Shown: positions 59,001 through 62,300 of the stretch, piece by piece | How positions within the stretch are numbered: position 1 is the first letter of the stretch | Layout: the number at the start of each line of letters is the position of its first letter | Notes under the pieces: generated by a model | Database searches by the model: none | Told to the model about the DNA's origin: nothing | What the model saw: only the letters and a program-made list of their open reading frames with translations | Position numbers and translations under genes: made by a program | NCBI GenBank assembly: GCA_916700875.1 | Contig: CAKAKS010000001.1 | Coordinates: 11,037,741 to 11,101,740, forward strand | Length of the DNA: 64,000 nucleotides | From: Sebastes aleutianus | Taxonomy: Eukaryota; Chordata; Actinopteri; Perciformes; Sebastidae | Direction of reading: 5' to 3'

Positions 59001-59322
59001 CTCTCAGGACTGGAGCTTTCTTTACTGTTGCACCCATTTTAAATCACCACGAAACACAATATCATCTCAGAGCCAACAAATAAAACACAAAGAGTTAAAT
59101 TAAAAGAACCTAAATTTCACTCAGACAGCGGGAAGAAAGCATTGTTTTTTTCAGGAAGAGAATAAGAGCAACAAAGATAAAAGCCGAAGAGACAGCTAGT
59201 GGACAAATTTAATTACTAAAGACATAAAAATGAAATATAGTCAGAACTTACTCGCATAGCAATATCCCGTTCTCCAAACCTCCTCTGAAGTCCTTGTCAC
59301 CAAAGCATCGTCCTGTCACAGC
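711..59322 (-). CDS. limch1: limch1 gene body, 27 internal coding exons (both terminal exons missing)
   Basis: This span runs from the first to the last recognised exon of LIM and calponin-homology domains-containing protein 1. In mammals LIMCH1 is an actin stress-fibre associated protein reported to activate non-muscle myosin II; that role is family knowledge. The sequence shows 27 exons with GT donors and AG acceptors whose phases join into one open frame of 3916 bases (about 1305 residues). A CH domain occupies residues 1-130 of the visible part and a complete LIM domain residues 1243-1300. The human reference isoform is, from memory, near 1083 residues, so this fish version is longer, mainly through exons 26324-26530, 23181-23573 and the exons between 13172 and 14340. 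LMO7 is the closest paralogue, but the LIM and middle blocks read as LIMCH1. The paralogue (a or b) is undecided. Confidence 0.93.
957..1222. mobile_element. hAT-like MITE with 8-bp target duplication
   Basis: Ends are TAGAGCTGTCCTCGACC and the complement of TAGTGCTGCCTCTTTTTGG. Flanks ACCTAAAC (949-956) and ACCAAAAC (1223-1230) match at 7 of 8, as expected for a hAT target duplication. It is rich in TTAGTCGACTAA motifs and has no coding capacity. A related left half occurs at 28710. Confidence 0.8.
1591..1918. mobile_element. hAT-like MITE with 8-bp target duplication
   Basis: Inverted ends TAGGGCTGCACGATT and, from the right, TAGGGCTGCACAATT. Flanks ATTAGGAT (1583-1590) and ATTAGGAG (1919-1926) match at 7 of 8. 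The 328-bp interior is AT-rich with repeated GCGAT motifs and is non-coding. Confidence 0.85.
2100..2208 (-). CDS. limch1: limch1 exon, LIM domain first zinc finger
   Basis: 109 bp exon encoding SVSGKKLCSSCGQALGKG, then MIIETLSLFFHIQCFK. Zinc ligands C1243, C1246, H1266 and C1269 (visible-protein numbering) have spacing C-x2-C-x19-H-x2-C, a canonical LIM finger. Acceptor CTCCTGCAG, donor GTATTT. The two-residue linker FK leads straight into the next exon's Cys. Confidence 0.96.
2878..3464. mobile_element. hAT-like non-autonomous element, perfect 8-bp duplication
   Basis: The element begins TAGGGGTGTAAG and ends ACACAGCCCTA. It is flanked on both sides by GTTTCCAT (2870-2877 and 3465-3472), an exact 8-bp duplication. 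The interior contains a GC-rich block (GGCCTGCCGTCAGGCCCGG) and CATATGAAACTAG. Partial relatives occur at 13805, 28865 (inverted) and 55910. No transposase coding. Confidence 0.88.
3644..3739 (-). CDS. limch1: limch1 exon immediately before the LIM domain
   Basis: 96 bp exon encoding SAPIDNNMCRSSSKP then PPSPDTLPPAPN. It ends AG, so that the next exon makes R-SVSGKKLC, the usual lead-in to this LIM domain. Acceptor TTTCCAG, donor GTACTG. One base in, two out, so it can be skipped in frame. A G-rich run follows the donor in the transcript (3586-3618). Confidence 0.82.
4468..4623 (-). CDS. limch1: limch1 exon, Lys/Ser/Thr-rich linker
   Basis: 156 bp exon. The frame in phase with both neighbours encodes SVSQISSQAETHSLQNGQK, then MPTKTSTPVKKQEE and NKPSRPAGDR. 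A second frame is also open throughout but cannot be joined. Acceptor ATCTTCAG, donor GTGTGT inside a short GT-rich run. One base in, two out, so it can be skipped in frame. Confidence 0.8.
5440..5625. repeat. Partial copy of the 36993 MITE
   Basis: Right half of the family: GATTGGTTGACACATCACCG, TTTGTAGCTTCATGTCACCG, then GTAGTGTGAACACAGC. The left inverted end is missing or too diverged to see. Confidence 0.7.
5714..5808 (-). CDS. limch1: limch1 exon, GSTESVEWKRREND segment
   Basis: 95 bp exon encoding RGSTESVEWKRRENDRTSD and then ISTADDSMKTGR. Phase 0 in, two bases out. Acceptor GGTACAG; a second AG two bases further would shift the frame. Donor GTTAGC (weak). Charged and probably flexible. 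Confidence 0.85.
5973..6137 (-). CDS. limch1: limch1 exon, ERRILEETVAPLTP / LADWERKQELLERQ
   Basis: 165 bp, 55 codons, phase 0/0. It starts ERRILEETVAPLTPRSSA, matching the end of the LIMCH1 coil, and ends IVRSLADWERKQELLERQS, a second short amphipathic helix. Acceptor ACAACAG, donor GTGAAT (weak). Confidence 0.92.
6366..6424. repeat. CA/GT microsatellite forming a splice donor
   Basis: Starts as GCACAC units and continues as about 16 uninterrupted AC units that end directly against exon 6425-6517. In the transcript the donor is GTGTGTGTG. Confidence 0.95.
6425..6517 (-). CDS. limch1: limch1 exon, EKYRREQEKLKEEW coiled coil
   Basis: 93 bp, 31 codons, phase 0/0. It encodes EKYRREQEKLKEEWEKAQ and then an acidic EVAEEERKYHEE helix, continuing the coil of the previous exon. 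Acceptor GTGACAG. The donor is the first GT of a GTGTGT microsatellite (6366-6424 on this strand), with no consensus GTRAGT. Confidence 0.93.
6518..9419. other. limch1 intron, 2.9 kb
   Basis: The 8301-9132 element fills the right third. A CATCTAG/CACTTTTTCAC block around 7800-7920 is partly self-inverted. No coding exon recognised on either strand. Confidence 0.75.
8301..9132. mobile_element. hAT-like element, 16-bp inverted ends
   Basis: Left end TAGGCTTGGGTGGTAT is repeated inverted, perfectly, at the right end (ATACCACCCAAGCCTA). Flanks TCCACTAG (8293-8300) and TCCACTAC (9133-9140) match at 7 of 8. The 832-bp interior holds a CAACAA repeat (about 8380-8396) and what looks like a nested repeat (about 8890-9058, ending in TTACTTAAGTAAAGG). 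Confidence 0.88.
9420..9533 (-). CDS. limch1: limch1 exon, WSWDPDEERKRQERWQQE helix
   Basis: 114 bp, 38 codons, phase 0 at both ends. It encodes VSVPVLPQARRGDR then WSWDPDEERKRQERWQQE, an invariant LIMCH1 block opening the Glu/Arg/Gln-rich helix (likely coiled coil). Acceptor TTATCAG, donor GTACAC (weak). The upstream intron is full of GT repeats in the transcript sense. Confidence 0.95.
9542..9774. repeat. Cluster of CA-rich microsatellites
   Basis: Several AC runs, the longest about 17 units near 9737-9772, immediately upstream (in transcript order) of exon 9420-9533. In the transcript these are GU repeats. Confidence 0.9.
10291..10319 (-). CDS. limch1: limch1 29-bp micro-exon
   Basis: Encodes EMEKDRRGN between TCTACAG and GTGAGT. 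Phase fits: two bases in complete a Glu codon begun in 11859-11933, and it ends in phase 0. Too short for ORF-based gene finders. 29 bp means it cannot be skipped alone without a frameshift. Confidence 0.82.
10733..11507. mobile_element. TTAA-flanked foldback element
   Basis: TTAA at 10733-10736 and 11504-11507 flank inverted ends beginning AGGGTNAA. Further inward, TATTGAGGGAGAACGCTGTA (from 10809) has its inverted copy at about 11424-11443, and AAGGAGAAGTCTCGTT (about 11030) has one near 11268. The whole 775 bp is largely self-complementary. TTAA targets suggest piggyBac-type mobilisation (inference). Confidence 0.8.
11859..11933 (-). CDS. limch1: limch1 75-bp exon, WEFFVPP segment
   Basis: Encodes FANSVRSPLATSNPK then LRWEFFVPP. 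The acceptor CTATAG follows a long CT-rich tract (the GGAA-rich run at 11963-11997 on this strand); the donor is GTAAAC. Two bases in, one out, length divisible by three, so it can be skipped in frame. TTAA-flanked inverted-repeat elements lie in both flanking introns (10733-11507 and 12246-12814). Confidence 0.85.
12246..12814. mobile_element. TTAA-flanked element with about 85-bp inverted repeats
   Basis: TTAA ends at 12246-12249 and 12811-12814. The left arm, starting AGGGGAACAAT and including CATGATGGAAAATATACTGC, recurs inverted at the right end with scattered mismatches over about 85 bp. Non-coding interior of about 400 bp. Confidence 0.87.
13172..13277 (-). CDS. limch1: limch1 exon, disordered linker
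   Basis: 106 bp exon encoding AGVPCFQESSQRRENVPS and then LATPESFEYQPPRETPA. Acceptor CCCCACAG, donor GTTAGT. Phase 0 in, one base out. Of the three minus-strand frames this is the one that joins both neighbours. Confidence 0.8.
13359..13462 (-). CDS. limch1: limch1 exon, Gln-rich linker
   Basis: 104 bp exon encoding AKQEQQKPEPSVQSISNVVQ and ending STQQSQPVTLQ. Acceptor TTTTCAG, donor GTGAGG. Two bases in, phase 0 out. Another open frame across this interval is not in phase with the flanking exons and is rejected. Confidence 0.8.
13635..13740 (-). CDS. limch1: limch1 exon, disordered linker
   Basis: 106 bp exon encoding ELQKPEESFGKTGSQSVA and then EEKKSNAAAQQMPPA. Acceptor TTATAG, donor GTCTGA (weak). 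Phase 0 in, one base out, in step with both neighbours. No domain recognised. Confidence 0.8.
13805..13925. repeat. Partial copy related to the 2878 element interior
   Basis: Shares TATCATATGAAACTAGAAA and AAGGAATCCATTGGTA with 2878-3464 and 55910-56140, preceded by a TTTCTTTAACGCATTAA segment. No ends recognised. Confidence 0.6.
14029..14340 (-). CDS. limch1: limch1 exon, Ser/Thr/Pro-rich linker
   Basis: 312 bp, 104 codons, phase 0 at both ends. It begins ADGLLRVNGDIGSDD and continues with a Ser/Thr/Pro-rich linker containing SPTRSPRTSTGGGSPES and ending PPSRPTSLPS. Acceptor ATTTAG, donor GTCAGG (weak). Likely disordered. Only the ADG...VNG start resembles the mammalian protein. Confidence 0.88.
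14477..14662. repeat. Second copy of the GGTCTATAAAATGTCAG family
   Basis: Nearly collinear with 54810-54990, including TTGTTTTGTCCACAACTCAA and GAGGAGTAAAGAAACCAG. Both ends are missing. Confidence 0.78.
15445..16440. repeat. Probable interspersed repeat, class unknown
   Basis: GC-richer island in an AT-rich intron. Blocks such as TTGACTTCCAGACGAGGGAA and CATTCCTGCAGCACTCTA resemble a repeat seen in other fish (from memory). A plus-strand ORF at 15535-15780 (MAALRHLYVAAKRAGGEF...) has no recognisable domain and is probably part of the repeat. Confidence 0.35.
16511..16994 (-). CDS. limch1: limch1 largest recognised exon (484 bp)
   Basis: Encodes ERREGELRDAYKRART, then ISESVLERLQLPKLL, PMRYLRQQSAPAPKF and SPKPVPLLMPKPYFQP, in family order. 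The first part is helical and the rest Pro/Ser-rich. Acceptor TTCAACAG, donor GTGAGA, one base in and phase 0 out. An insertion of SPFPLSLSLTASPTTPDPFD type before the PMRYLRQQ block appears longer than in mammals (from memory). Confidence 0.95.
17204..17672. mobile_element. MITE with 27-bp inverted ends
   Basis: Left end GCCGGGTTCACACTGGATGC and right end (inverted) GCCGGGTTTACACTGGACGC continue to AGAAGCG, 2 mismatches in 27. About 470 bp, non-coding. No convincing target duplication, so the superfamily is unassigned. Confidence 0.78.
17938..18095 (-). CDS. limch1: limch1 exon, DLAKWKNRRRS block
   Basis: 158 bp exon encoding DLAKWKNRRRSVSQDL, then IKKEEERKMMEQ and RRRSIKTYREIVQDK, the most conserved part of the LIMCH1 middle region. 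Basic R-R-R-S sites look like kinase targets (inference). The donor GTAGGG is non-ideal. Two bases (AA) are carried to the next exon to make Lys. Confidence 0.95.
18359..18576. mobile_element. Short TTAA-flanked MITE
   Basis: 218 bp between TTAA 18359-18362 and 18573-18576. The ends AAGGAACAGTGTG and, inverted, AGGTATAGTGTG are imperfect inverted repeats. It lies about 130 bases upstream (in transcript order) of the 17938-18095 exon acceptor. Non-coding. Confidence 0.7.
18645..18771 (-). CDS. limch1: limch1 exon, SVSMIDMRGEEE block
   Basis: 127 bp exon encoding SVSMIDMRGEEEG, then a His/Met/Gln-rich helix ending EEDDHWQD. It matches the start of the conserved central region shared by LIMCH1 and LMO7 (probably the Pfam DUF4757 region, from memory). 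Acceptor CTCAG, donor GTGAGT. One base in, phase 0 out. Confidence 0.94.
18772..21835. other. limch1 intron, 3.1 kb
   Basis: Repeat copy at 19090-19510. The interval 19900-21800 is AT-rich unique-looking sequence without recognisable exons. Confidence 0.75.
19090..19510. repeat. Truncated second copy of the 50098 element
   Basis: Shares long stretches with 50340-50720, for example CCAGATGTCAAGCAAACAT and TTACCTGTGTCCATCTCAAC, in the same orientation. It ends near GCTTGTGAAAATGCCCT. The left inverted end is missing, so the copy is 5'-truncated or diverged. Confidence 0.7.
21836..21871 (-). CDS. limch1: limch1 36-bp micro-exon
   Basis: Small exon encoding FSRTHSVSDDP between CTTCTGTAG and GTAAGT. 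It would be easy to miss. It matches, in position and in the V-S-D-D core, the LIMCH1 segment just before the S-x-x-D-M-R block. With AG from 28319 it gives PFR-FSRTHSVSDDPQ-SVSM. One base in, two out, so it also joins the 23181 exon. Confidence 0.85.
23181..23573 (-). CDS. limch1: limch1 exon, Ala/Thr/Pro-rich, probably alternative
   Basis: 393 bp exon (131 codons in all) with acceptor TTTCTGCAG and donor GTGAGC. It encodes a low-complexity stretch including KRPPATEQQEEAAAAKTG, PKQSPPRFLPVPAPV and a Thr run, ending SESDDQQGGHSWLDSSLPA. It is GC-rich and likely disordered. I recognise no domain and no counterpart in the short mammalian isoform. One base in and two out match both neighbours, so it can be skipped in frame. 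Confidence 0.8.
24728..24890. repeat. Diverged tandem duplication within a repeat
   Basis: CTGTTCAGACCTGGCATTAA (24734) recurs as CTGTTCACACCTGGCATTAG (24799), each followed by a GTGATCCGATC motif. The arms CACAAGTGG and CCACTTGTG are inverted, so the region can also fold back. Confidence 0.55.
25395..25721. repeat. Probable MITE rich in AGTATG motifs
   Basis: Repeated CAGTATG, TAGTATG and CCCAATA motifs, with right end GCGATTTGGAACGTAGCCCTT. Related motifs occur at 5288-5356 (GCAGTATG, ending TGCGATTTTGAACACAGCC). Left end unclear. Confidence 0.5.
26324..26530 (-). CDS. limch1: limch1 exon, Pro/Glu-rich, probably alternative
   Basis: 207 bp exon encoding PSPTPSPEPQVQIQ followed by an acidic DEEEGEQ stretch and about 45 less conserved residues. 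The acceptor TTCCCCAG at 26531-26532 is chosen because it keeps phase with the upstream exon. Another AG (26556-26557) would add 25 bases and break the frame unless an unseen exon intervenes. The donor GTTTAC is weak. One base in, two out, so it can be skipped in frame. Confidence 0.72.
26531..28318. other. limch1 intron, 1.8 kb
   Basis: Purine-rich stretch near 26690-26775. An additional small exon here would be needed only if the 26555 acceptor were used; I could not find one. Confidence 0.65.
28319..28577 (-). CDS. limch1: limch1 exon, MSARRTS / PFNQYLPNKSNQ block
   Basis: 259 bp exon, two bases in and two bases (AG) out, with a consensus GTGAGT donor. It encodes GRGSDSESDGAPHRKMPD, then KDDMSARRTSVSEPRTA, MPFNQYLPNKSNQSGYMP and a Lys-rich run before RKSWSTATSPVGGDRPF. 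All are LIMCH1 family blocks in the family order. Its AG end can be joined to 26530, 23573 or 21871 without a frameshift. Confidence 0.95.
28710..29169. repeat. Chimeric repeat: left half of one hAT MITE fused to inverted half of another
   Basis: 28710-28850 resembles the start of the 957-1222 element (TCGACCAAAGAAATTCTTAG, GAGTTTCTCCACAAA). From about 28865 to 29169 it matches the reverse complement of 2878-3175, ending TTACACCCCTA. The outer 8-bp flanks (ACAATAAT and TTGAAGAG) do not match. Confidence 0.7.
31162..31342. repeat. Third, diverged copy with GTTGCAGCTCTA end
   Basis: Shares GATTAATCAATTAATCG, AGTCTATAGAAGGTCAGAAA and the terminal TTGCAGCTCTA with the 54753 copy. The middle has diverged. 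Confidence 0.6.
34359..35097 (+). mobile_element. TTAA-flanked element carrying an exon-like coding fragment
   Basis: TTAA at 34359-34362 and 35094-35097 with inverted ends AAGGGACTGTATGTA and AAGGGGCTATATGTAA. On the plus strand it contains a 59-codon ORF (34642-34821), an in-frame continuation after one stop, and a GTAAGC donor-like site. I infer a non-autonomous transposon that captured part of a gene. Confidence 0.78.
34642..34889 (+). pseudogene. Exon-like fragment inside TTAA element, broken by one stop
   Basis: ATG at 34642 opens MESANANKRPASTTTQTP and runs to RIHIGQAFD before a TAA at 34819-34821. The same frame continues WRDLRLVLGFKTDPVLAKFL to 34889, directly before GTAAGC. The intact pattern (basic Ser/Thr-rich start, then I-G-x-A-F-x-x-W-R-D-L-R) recurs, from memory, as uncharacterised short proteins in many fish genomes. 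Function unknown; this copy is broken. Confidence 0.6.
36119..36317 (-). CDS. limch1: limch1 exon, Ser-rich signature block
   Basis: 199 bp exon starting in phase 0 and ending with one base. It encodes KRSIRDSGYIDCWDSERSD and SFDSLDSFGSRSRQTPSPD, blocks diagnostic for LIMCH1 rather than LMO7. The many Ser-Pro and Arg-x-x-Ser motifs suggest phosphorylation (inference). The GC-rich stretch is also open for about 110 codons in another minus-strand frame (36053-36385); that frame lacks the family sequence and is not used. Confidence 0.95.
36318..38139. other. limch1 intron, 1.8 kb
   Basis: MITE at 36993-37352; otherwise unassigned. Confidence 0.75.
36993..37352. mobile_element. MITE with TGTTCACACTACAAG inverted ends
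   Basis: Left GCTATGTTCACACTACAAG and inverted right GCTGTGTTCACACTACAAG match at 18 of 19. The interior shares GATTGGTTGAC, TTTGTAGCTTCATGTCACC and CTTCCATTGAAAATGAC with 5440-5625, a partial copy. Confidence 0.75.
38140..38250 (-). CDS. limch1: limch1 exon, last CH helix
   Basis: 111 bp exon, 37 codons, phase 0 at both ends. It encodes VLITIYWLGRAANGC, the tryptophan-containing CH helix, then DLKEFDGLLSQMRK, which closes the domain. Acceptor TTTTAG, donor GTTTGC, a weaker donor than most here. Confidence 0.94.
40939..41007. repeat. GA microsatellite
   Basis: About 34 AG units with one GGG interruption near the start. CU repeat in the limch1 transcript. Confidence 0.95.
41401..42345. repeat. 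Long interspersed repeat copy 1 (CCGTTTGGCCACTACG family)
   Basis: Shares GAGTTACAGACGTCTCTTTC, CCCAATGTAAGTCTATG and CCACCGTTTGGCCACTACGA with 61076-61400. It also contains CGTAGTCTCCGTGACGTCAC at its left side. Class unknown; I recall this type as abundant in percomorph fish. Includes a TC/TA simple repeat at 42140-42168. Confidence 0.7.
42760..42790 (-). CDS. limch1: limch1 31-bp micro-exon, CH domain part 4
   Basis: Very short exon encoding only GSDCSRKLKN. The acceptor follows a strong CT-rich tract ending CTCCAG and the donor is GTAAGT. Phase (one base in, zero out) fits both neighbours exactly. It links the loop before the last CH helix to that helix, as in mammalian LIMCH1 and LMO7. 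It cannot be skipped in frame (31 bp). Confidence 0.9.
45145..45748 (+). mobile_element. Degraded hAT/ZBED-type transposon remnant
   Basis: A short ORF at 45392-45481 begins MAEDLVSKRKAK, then APIWQYFRFKPN, the opening of a BED zinc finger as in hAT transposases and ZBED proteins, but it stops after 29 codons before the Cys/His ligands. The segment ends ACATCCCTA (45748), a plausible hAT terminus; no matching left end is visible. The left boundary is approximate. Confidence 0.55.
47522..47548. repeat. CA microsatellite
   Basis: About 13 AC units, 40 bases inside the intron after the donor of exon 47588-47694; a GU repeat in the transcript. Confidence 0.9.
47588..47694 (-). CDS. limch1: limch1 exon, CH domain part 3
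   Basis: 107 bp exon encoding DNLSVFLRGCEELGLK and continuing through LFDPGDLQ, typical of the CH helix that follows the hydrophobic core. Acceptor TGCAG, donor GTAAGT. It ends with two bases (AA) of a Lys codon. In the transcript a GT repeat lies about 40 bases downstream of the donor (47522-47548 on this strand). Confidence 0.95.
47900..48545. repeat. Probable interspersed repeat, class unknown
   Basis: Recognisable as a high-copy fish repeat type (from memory) by TTCAGTAGGCAGTAC, GAAAACTAGACCTCTGCACC and GCTCCGGCTGGTGGGCGGTG. It includes a small tandem of CGGAGGACAT, three copies at 48421-48450. No second copy in this window and no clear ends. Confidence 0.45.
50098..50721. mobile_element. 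hAT-like element with TAGGGCNCTTTCACAAGCC ends
   Basis: Left end TAGGGCCCTTTCACAAGCC and the inverted right end TAGGGCACTTTCACAAGCC differ at one position in 19. I do not see a clear target duplication. The interior (from 50340) is closely similar to 19090-19510, the second copy in this window. Non-coding. Confidence 0.75.
54753..55088. repeat. hAT-type MITE copy (GGTCTATAAAATGTCAG family)
   Basis: Contains GGTCTATAAAATGTCAGCAA, CCCAAGATGACGTCC and a right end GCAGCTCTA. A second copy (14477-14662) shares over 150 bp with few differences, and a third (31162-31342) shares the right end. The left end is not clear. Confidence 0.75.
55910..56140. repeat. Partial copy related to the 2878 element interior
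   Basis: Contains TAACGCGTTAACACAAAATC and CACTAATTTCTTTAATGC, then GTATCATATGAAACTAAAAA and AAGGAATCCATTGGTACCAA. Overlaps the 13805 copy and extends to the left of it. Confidence 0.65.
56518..56587 (-). CDS. limch1: limch1 exon, CH domain part 2
   Basis: 70 bp exon encoding LLSSIKPGLVKKINRLPTP then IAGL, the centre of the CH domain. The acceptor is TTAG and the donor GTGAGT. The first base completes the Glu codon of the previous exon and the exon ends in phase 0. Confidence 0.94.
56588..59251. other. limch1 intron, 2.7 kb
   Basis: AT-rich. A short ATTAATC-rich repeat remnant near 58190-58275. Nothing else recognised. Confidence 0.7.
59252..59322 (-). CDS. limch1: limch1 exon, CH domain part 1
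   Basis: First visible exon (71 bp). It follows a TAG acceptor and ends at a GTAAGT donor. It encodes AVTGRCFGDKDFRGG followed by LENGILLCE, the helix of the calponin-homology fold with the conserved leucine/cysteine core. It starts in phase 0 and leaves two bases of a Glu codon completed by the next exon. The upstream exon carrying the start codon is not found between here and base 64000. Confidence 0.93.
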
Positions 59323-62300
59323 CTACAGAGAGAACAAAGGGAGCGAGTTAGCAAAATATAACAATAACAATAAAAAAACAGAACATCAAATAATCAGGTC
59401 AGTGTCTGAATCTGAAGTCTAGCCACACAAGCTCCACTTGGAAACCAAGAAACAAGCCCCACAACCTTTATCGACACTCCTTTCACGTCTTTACTTCACG
59501 GTAAATCCTGGGAATGGTATGGAGCGGTGCACAAAGAGCTGCCGGCCGTATATCAACTCCCTCTCTAGTTAACAGCGCGAAACACTAACAAGCTTGACAT
59601 AAGCCGCAATCATCCCGACCAAATGGCTCTGGCAGGCTAATATGTTGTGACAGGGGATTTATTGGGTAATGGTTACTCAGACCCTCTGAGGAGGAGAAGC
59701 TGCATGTTTGCATGTATTTGCATGACGACAGTGCATCATCAGGCATGTGTGCATTTGTACTGCAATACATATAAATGCTTCTTATTAGTTGCAAGACATT
59801 TAAGTGCACAAAACCCCCACGGCAGAAAGCCTGTGCAGGTTCAAAAAATGTGTCACGGTTCAGTCGCAGCAAAGTTTATGAAACAACTTGAACCCAAATT
59901 GCTGTTTTCTGCTCCTGGTGTTCAACCTTCAGCTGAAGTTCACCTTTATTTATGTGAGTGAACAGGACATCTCATTAATGCACATAAACACACACATCTC
60001 AAGTGCAAACGTAAACAGCAACAGCAAAATATTTGTCTCCCACTCTAGAATATCTGCCATAACAGGACTTTTAGCACCAGGCCTACTTAAAATCCATTTA
60101 TTCTAACAAACACTGGCAGGGATTTAGCCATTAAAAAGGGTGGAGGGGACCCCCGTCGGACTGCTGCTTTGGAAGCCAAAACAATTACAAGATTAAATTT
60201 CCTGAGAGTTTCTTTTACATTTATTTGCACAGCTGTGGAAAAAAAGTGTGGAGATGTGGAGTGTCTGGGTCGGCTGTGTGTTTCTGTCAGCTTCTTGGCT
60301 CGTCGCGAAGCCTGGACCTGTTACAAAAGAAATGGACTGCTGTGTGTCAGCGAGTAGGACGCGACAGTAGGCCTCATTCTGCTGCTGGGGGGGGGGACAC
60401 AGTGAATCGAGTTTGGTCGCTCAGGACTTGGCCAGAAGGAGAAGTAGATAAAGATAGACAAACAGAGAAAAGAAAGTAGAACAGATTTTCCCTATATGCT
60501 GACATTTAGCTATTCATTGCCACTATTCCCTACTGTGCCAGCACTTGTGAACAGGACATTGTGTGCCTGGTGTTGACAGCACAAAAGTGAATGAGTGACG
60601 CCTGAGTGTGAGGCCTAAAAGGCTGCCGCACAGTACAAACATATGGTCCACAAAACCCATATTCTATGATTACAGTTCATGGAACTTGCTCTGGAGGAAG
60701 ACATAACATTATTTGATGAATTAAACATCTAGCTAAGTGGCACACTTAAATGGCAAAGAGGAGACTGCTAAAAGTAAAGCTTACCAGCACCTCTAAAGCT
60801 CACTCATTAACAAGTTGTATCTAGTTTGTTTAATCCGTAGGAAATTGTAATTGTAACAACGCAATAAGATTTAACGTCAAAGCGTGTAATAGACCCGCCT
60901 GTCTAATAGAGTATAGCGTTCCAGTGTCGCGTTTTGCCTCGCAGAGACGTGAATATTACATGCCTGTATTAACGTGCAGTACCAGCAGGGGGCAACAAAG
61001 CCACTCACTTAGGATTAGGCAAGAAAACCACTTAGTTCATGGATGTAGAAAGAGAACTGGATACAGCGTTGGGGGCGGGCTCCCATTCATTCATTCCAGC
61101 CACGGTCTGGGGCTCATTCACATGAATGGAGGAAGGGAAATAACTCTGGATTCTGCTATTAGTGCATTTTACAACTTTTAGGACATAATGATATAAATAA
61201 GGGCTATTCAAGTGTTCATACAGGGAAGTTGATTTACCTAAAAAAAAAAGTTATCCGCTGAGTTACAGACGTCTCTTTCCCAATGTAAGTCTATGGGGAA
61301 AAGTCTTTTTGGGCCCAACAGCATCACATGACGGACACGAAGGTTGTAGTACCACCGTTTGGCCACTACGAGACTTTGCTTCAAAGCCTGGTGCTCTTCC
61401 TGGGGGCTTGACTTGAGTTAGGTTAAGGGAAAACGTCATGATTGGGCTTAAAATAAGTACGTAAACTCAGTAAAACAAGTACGGAAACAACGTAACGTCA
61501 GTACGGAAAACACGTGACAAATGTCACTAACGTAACTTGCAAAACAAAACACGGGTCTCAAACACGGGTCTCCCACTTGAAAGTCCTGTGTTTATTGTGC
61601 CCATCCACCTCCCAACCCACCCAACTGCTCTTTCTCACTTTATATACTACATAACTAACTCTGAAGTTAGATTTCCGTCACTACACAAGACATGACAAAC
61701 GTCACTACGAAACACTACACCTTCATGCAGGCGTGTAATATTCACGTCTCGGACATATCCAGGGCAAGATATTCCTCCATTTCCAGTCTTCATGCTAAGT
61801 TTCATATTTACTACAACAGAGAGTGGTATCAATATTCTCCGACGGCATATTACAGTATTTTCCGAAATGTCAAAATATTGTTTTAAACATCTCTGGGCTA
61901 GTAGAGGTGGTGTAACCGTAGGACGTTTAACAGACTAGTTAACAGTGACAGCCTAATGTTGCTGGACTGCATTTTCTCAGTTAACAGCAGTAGGATTCAT
62001 GGTAATTATCTTCCTACGCTCCTACCTCTTCCACTGGGCTTCAGGCTAAAGTTACTTGGCCAGAAAAACTTCTTTGGCTCGGCCCACTGAGGTTAAATTT
62101 AATCAATGATATTACCTCTTTCTCCAGATCTGCCACCGAGAAATGTTAAAAAATTGTGAAGCAGAAAGTTCAATCTCTAGACTACAGCAGACTGAGGATA
62201 ATATATGCCAGGTCTTCATTGTAAATGTATAGCAATCCAAGAGTCAGTATAGAATAGCTTTCCCCTGGTTTTACTCATAAGAGAGTACGATTTCATGGTC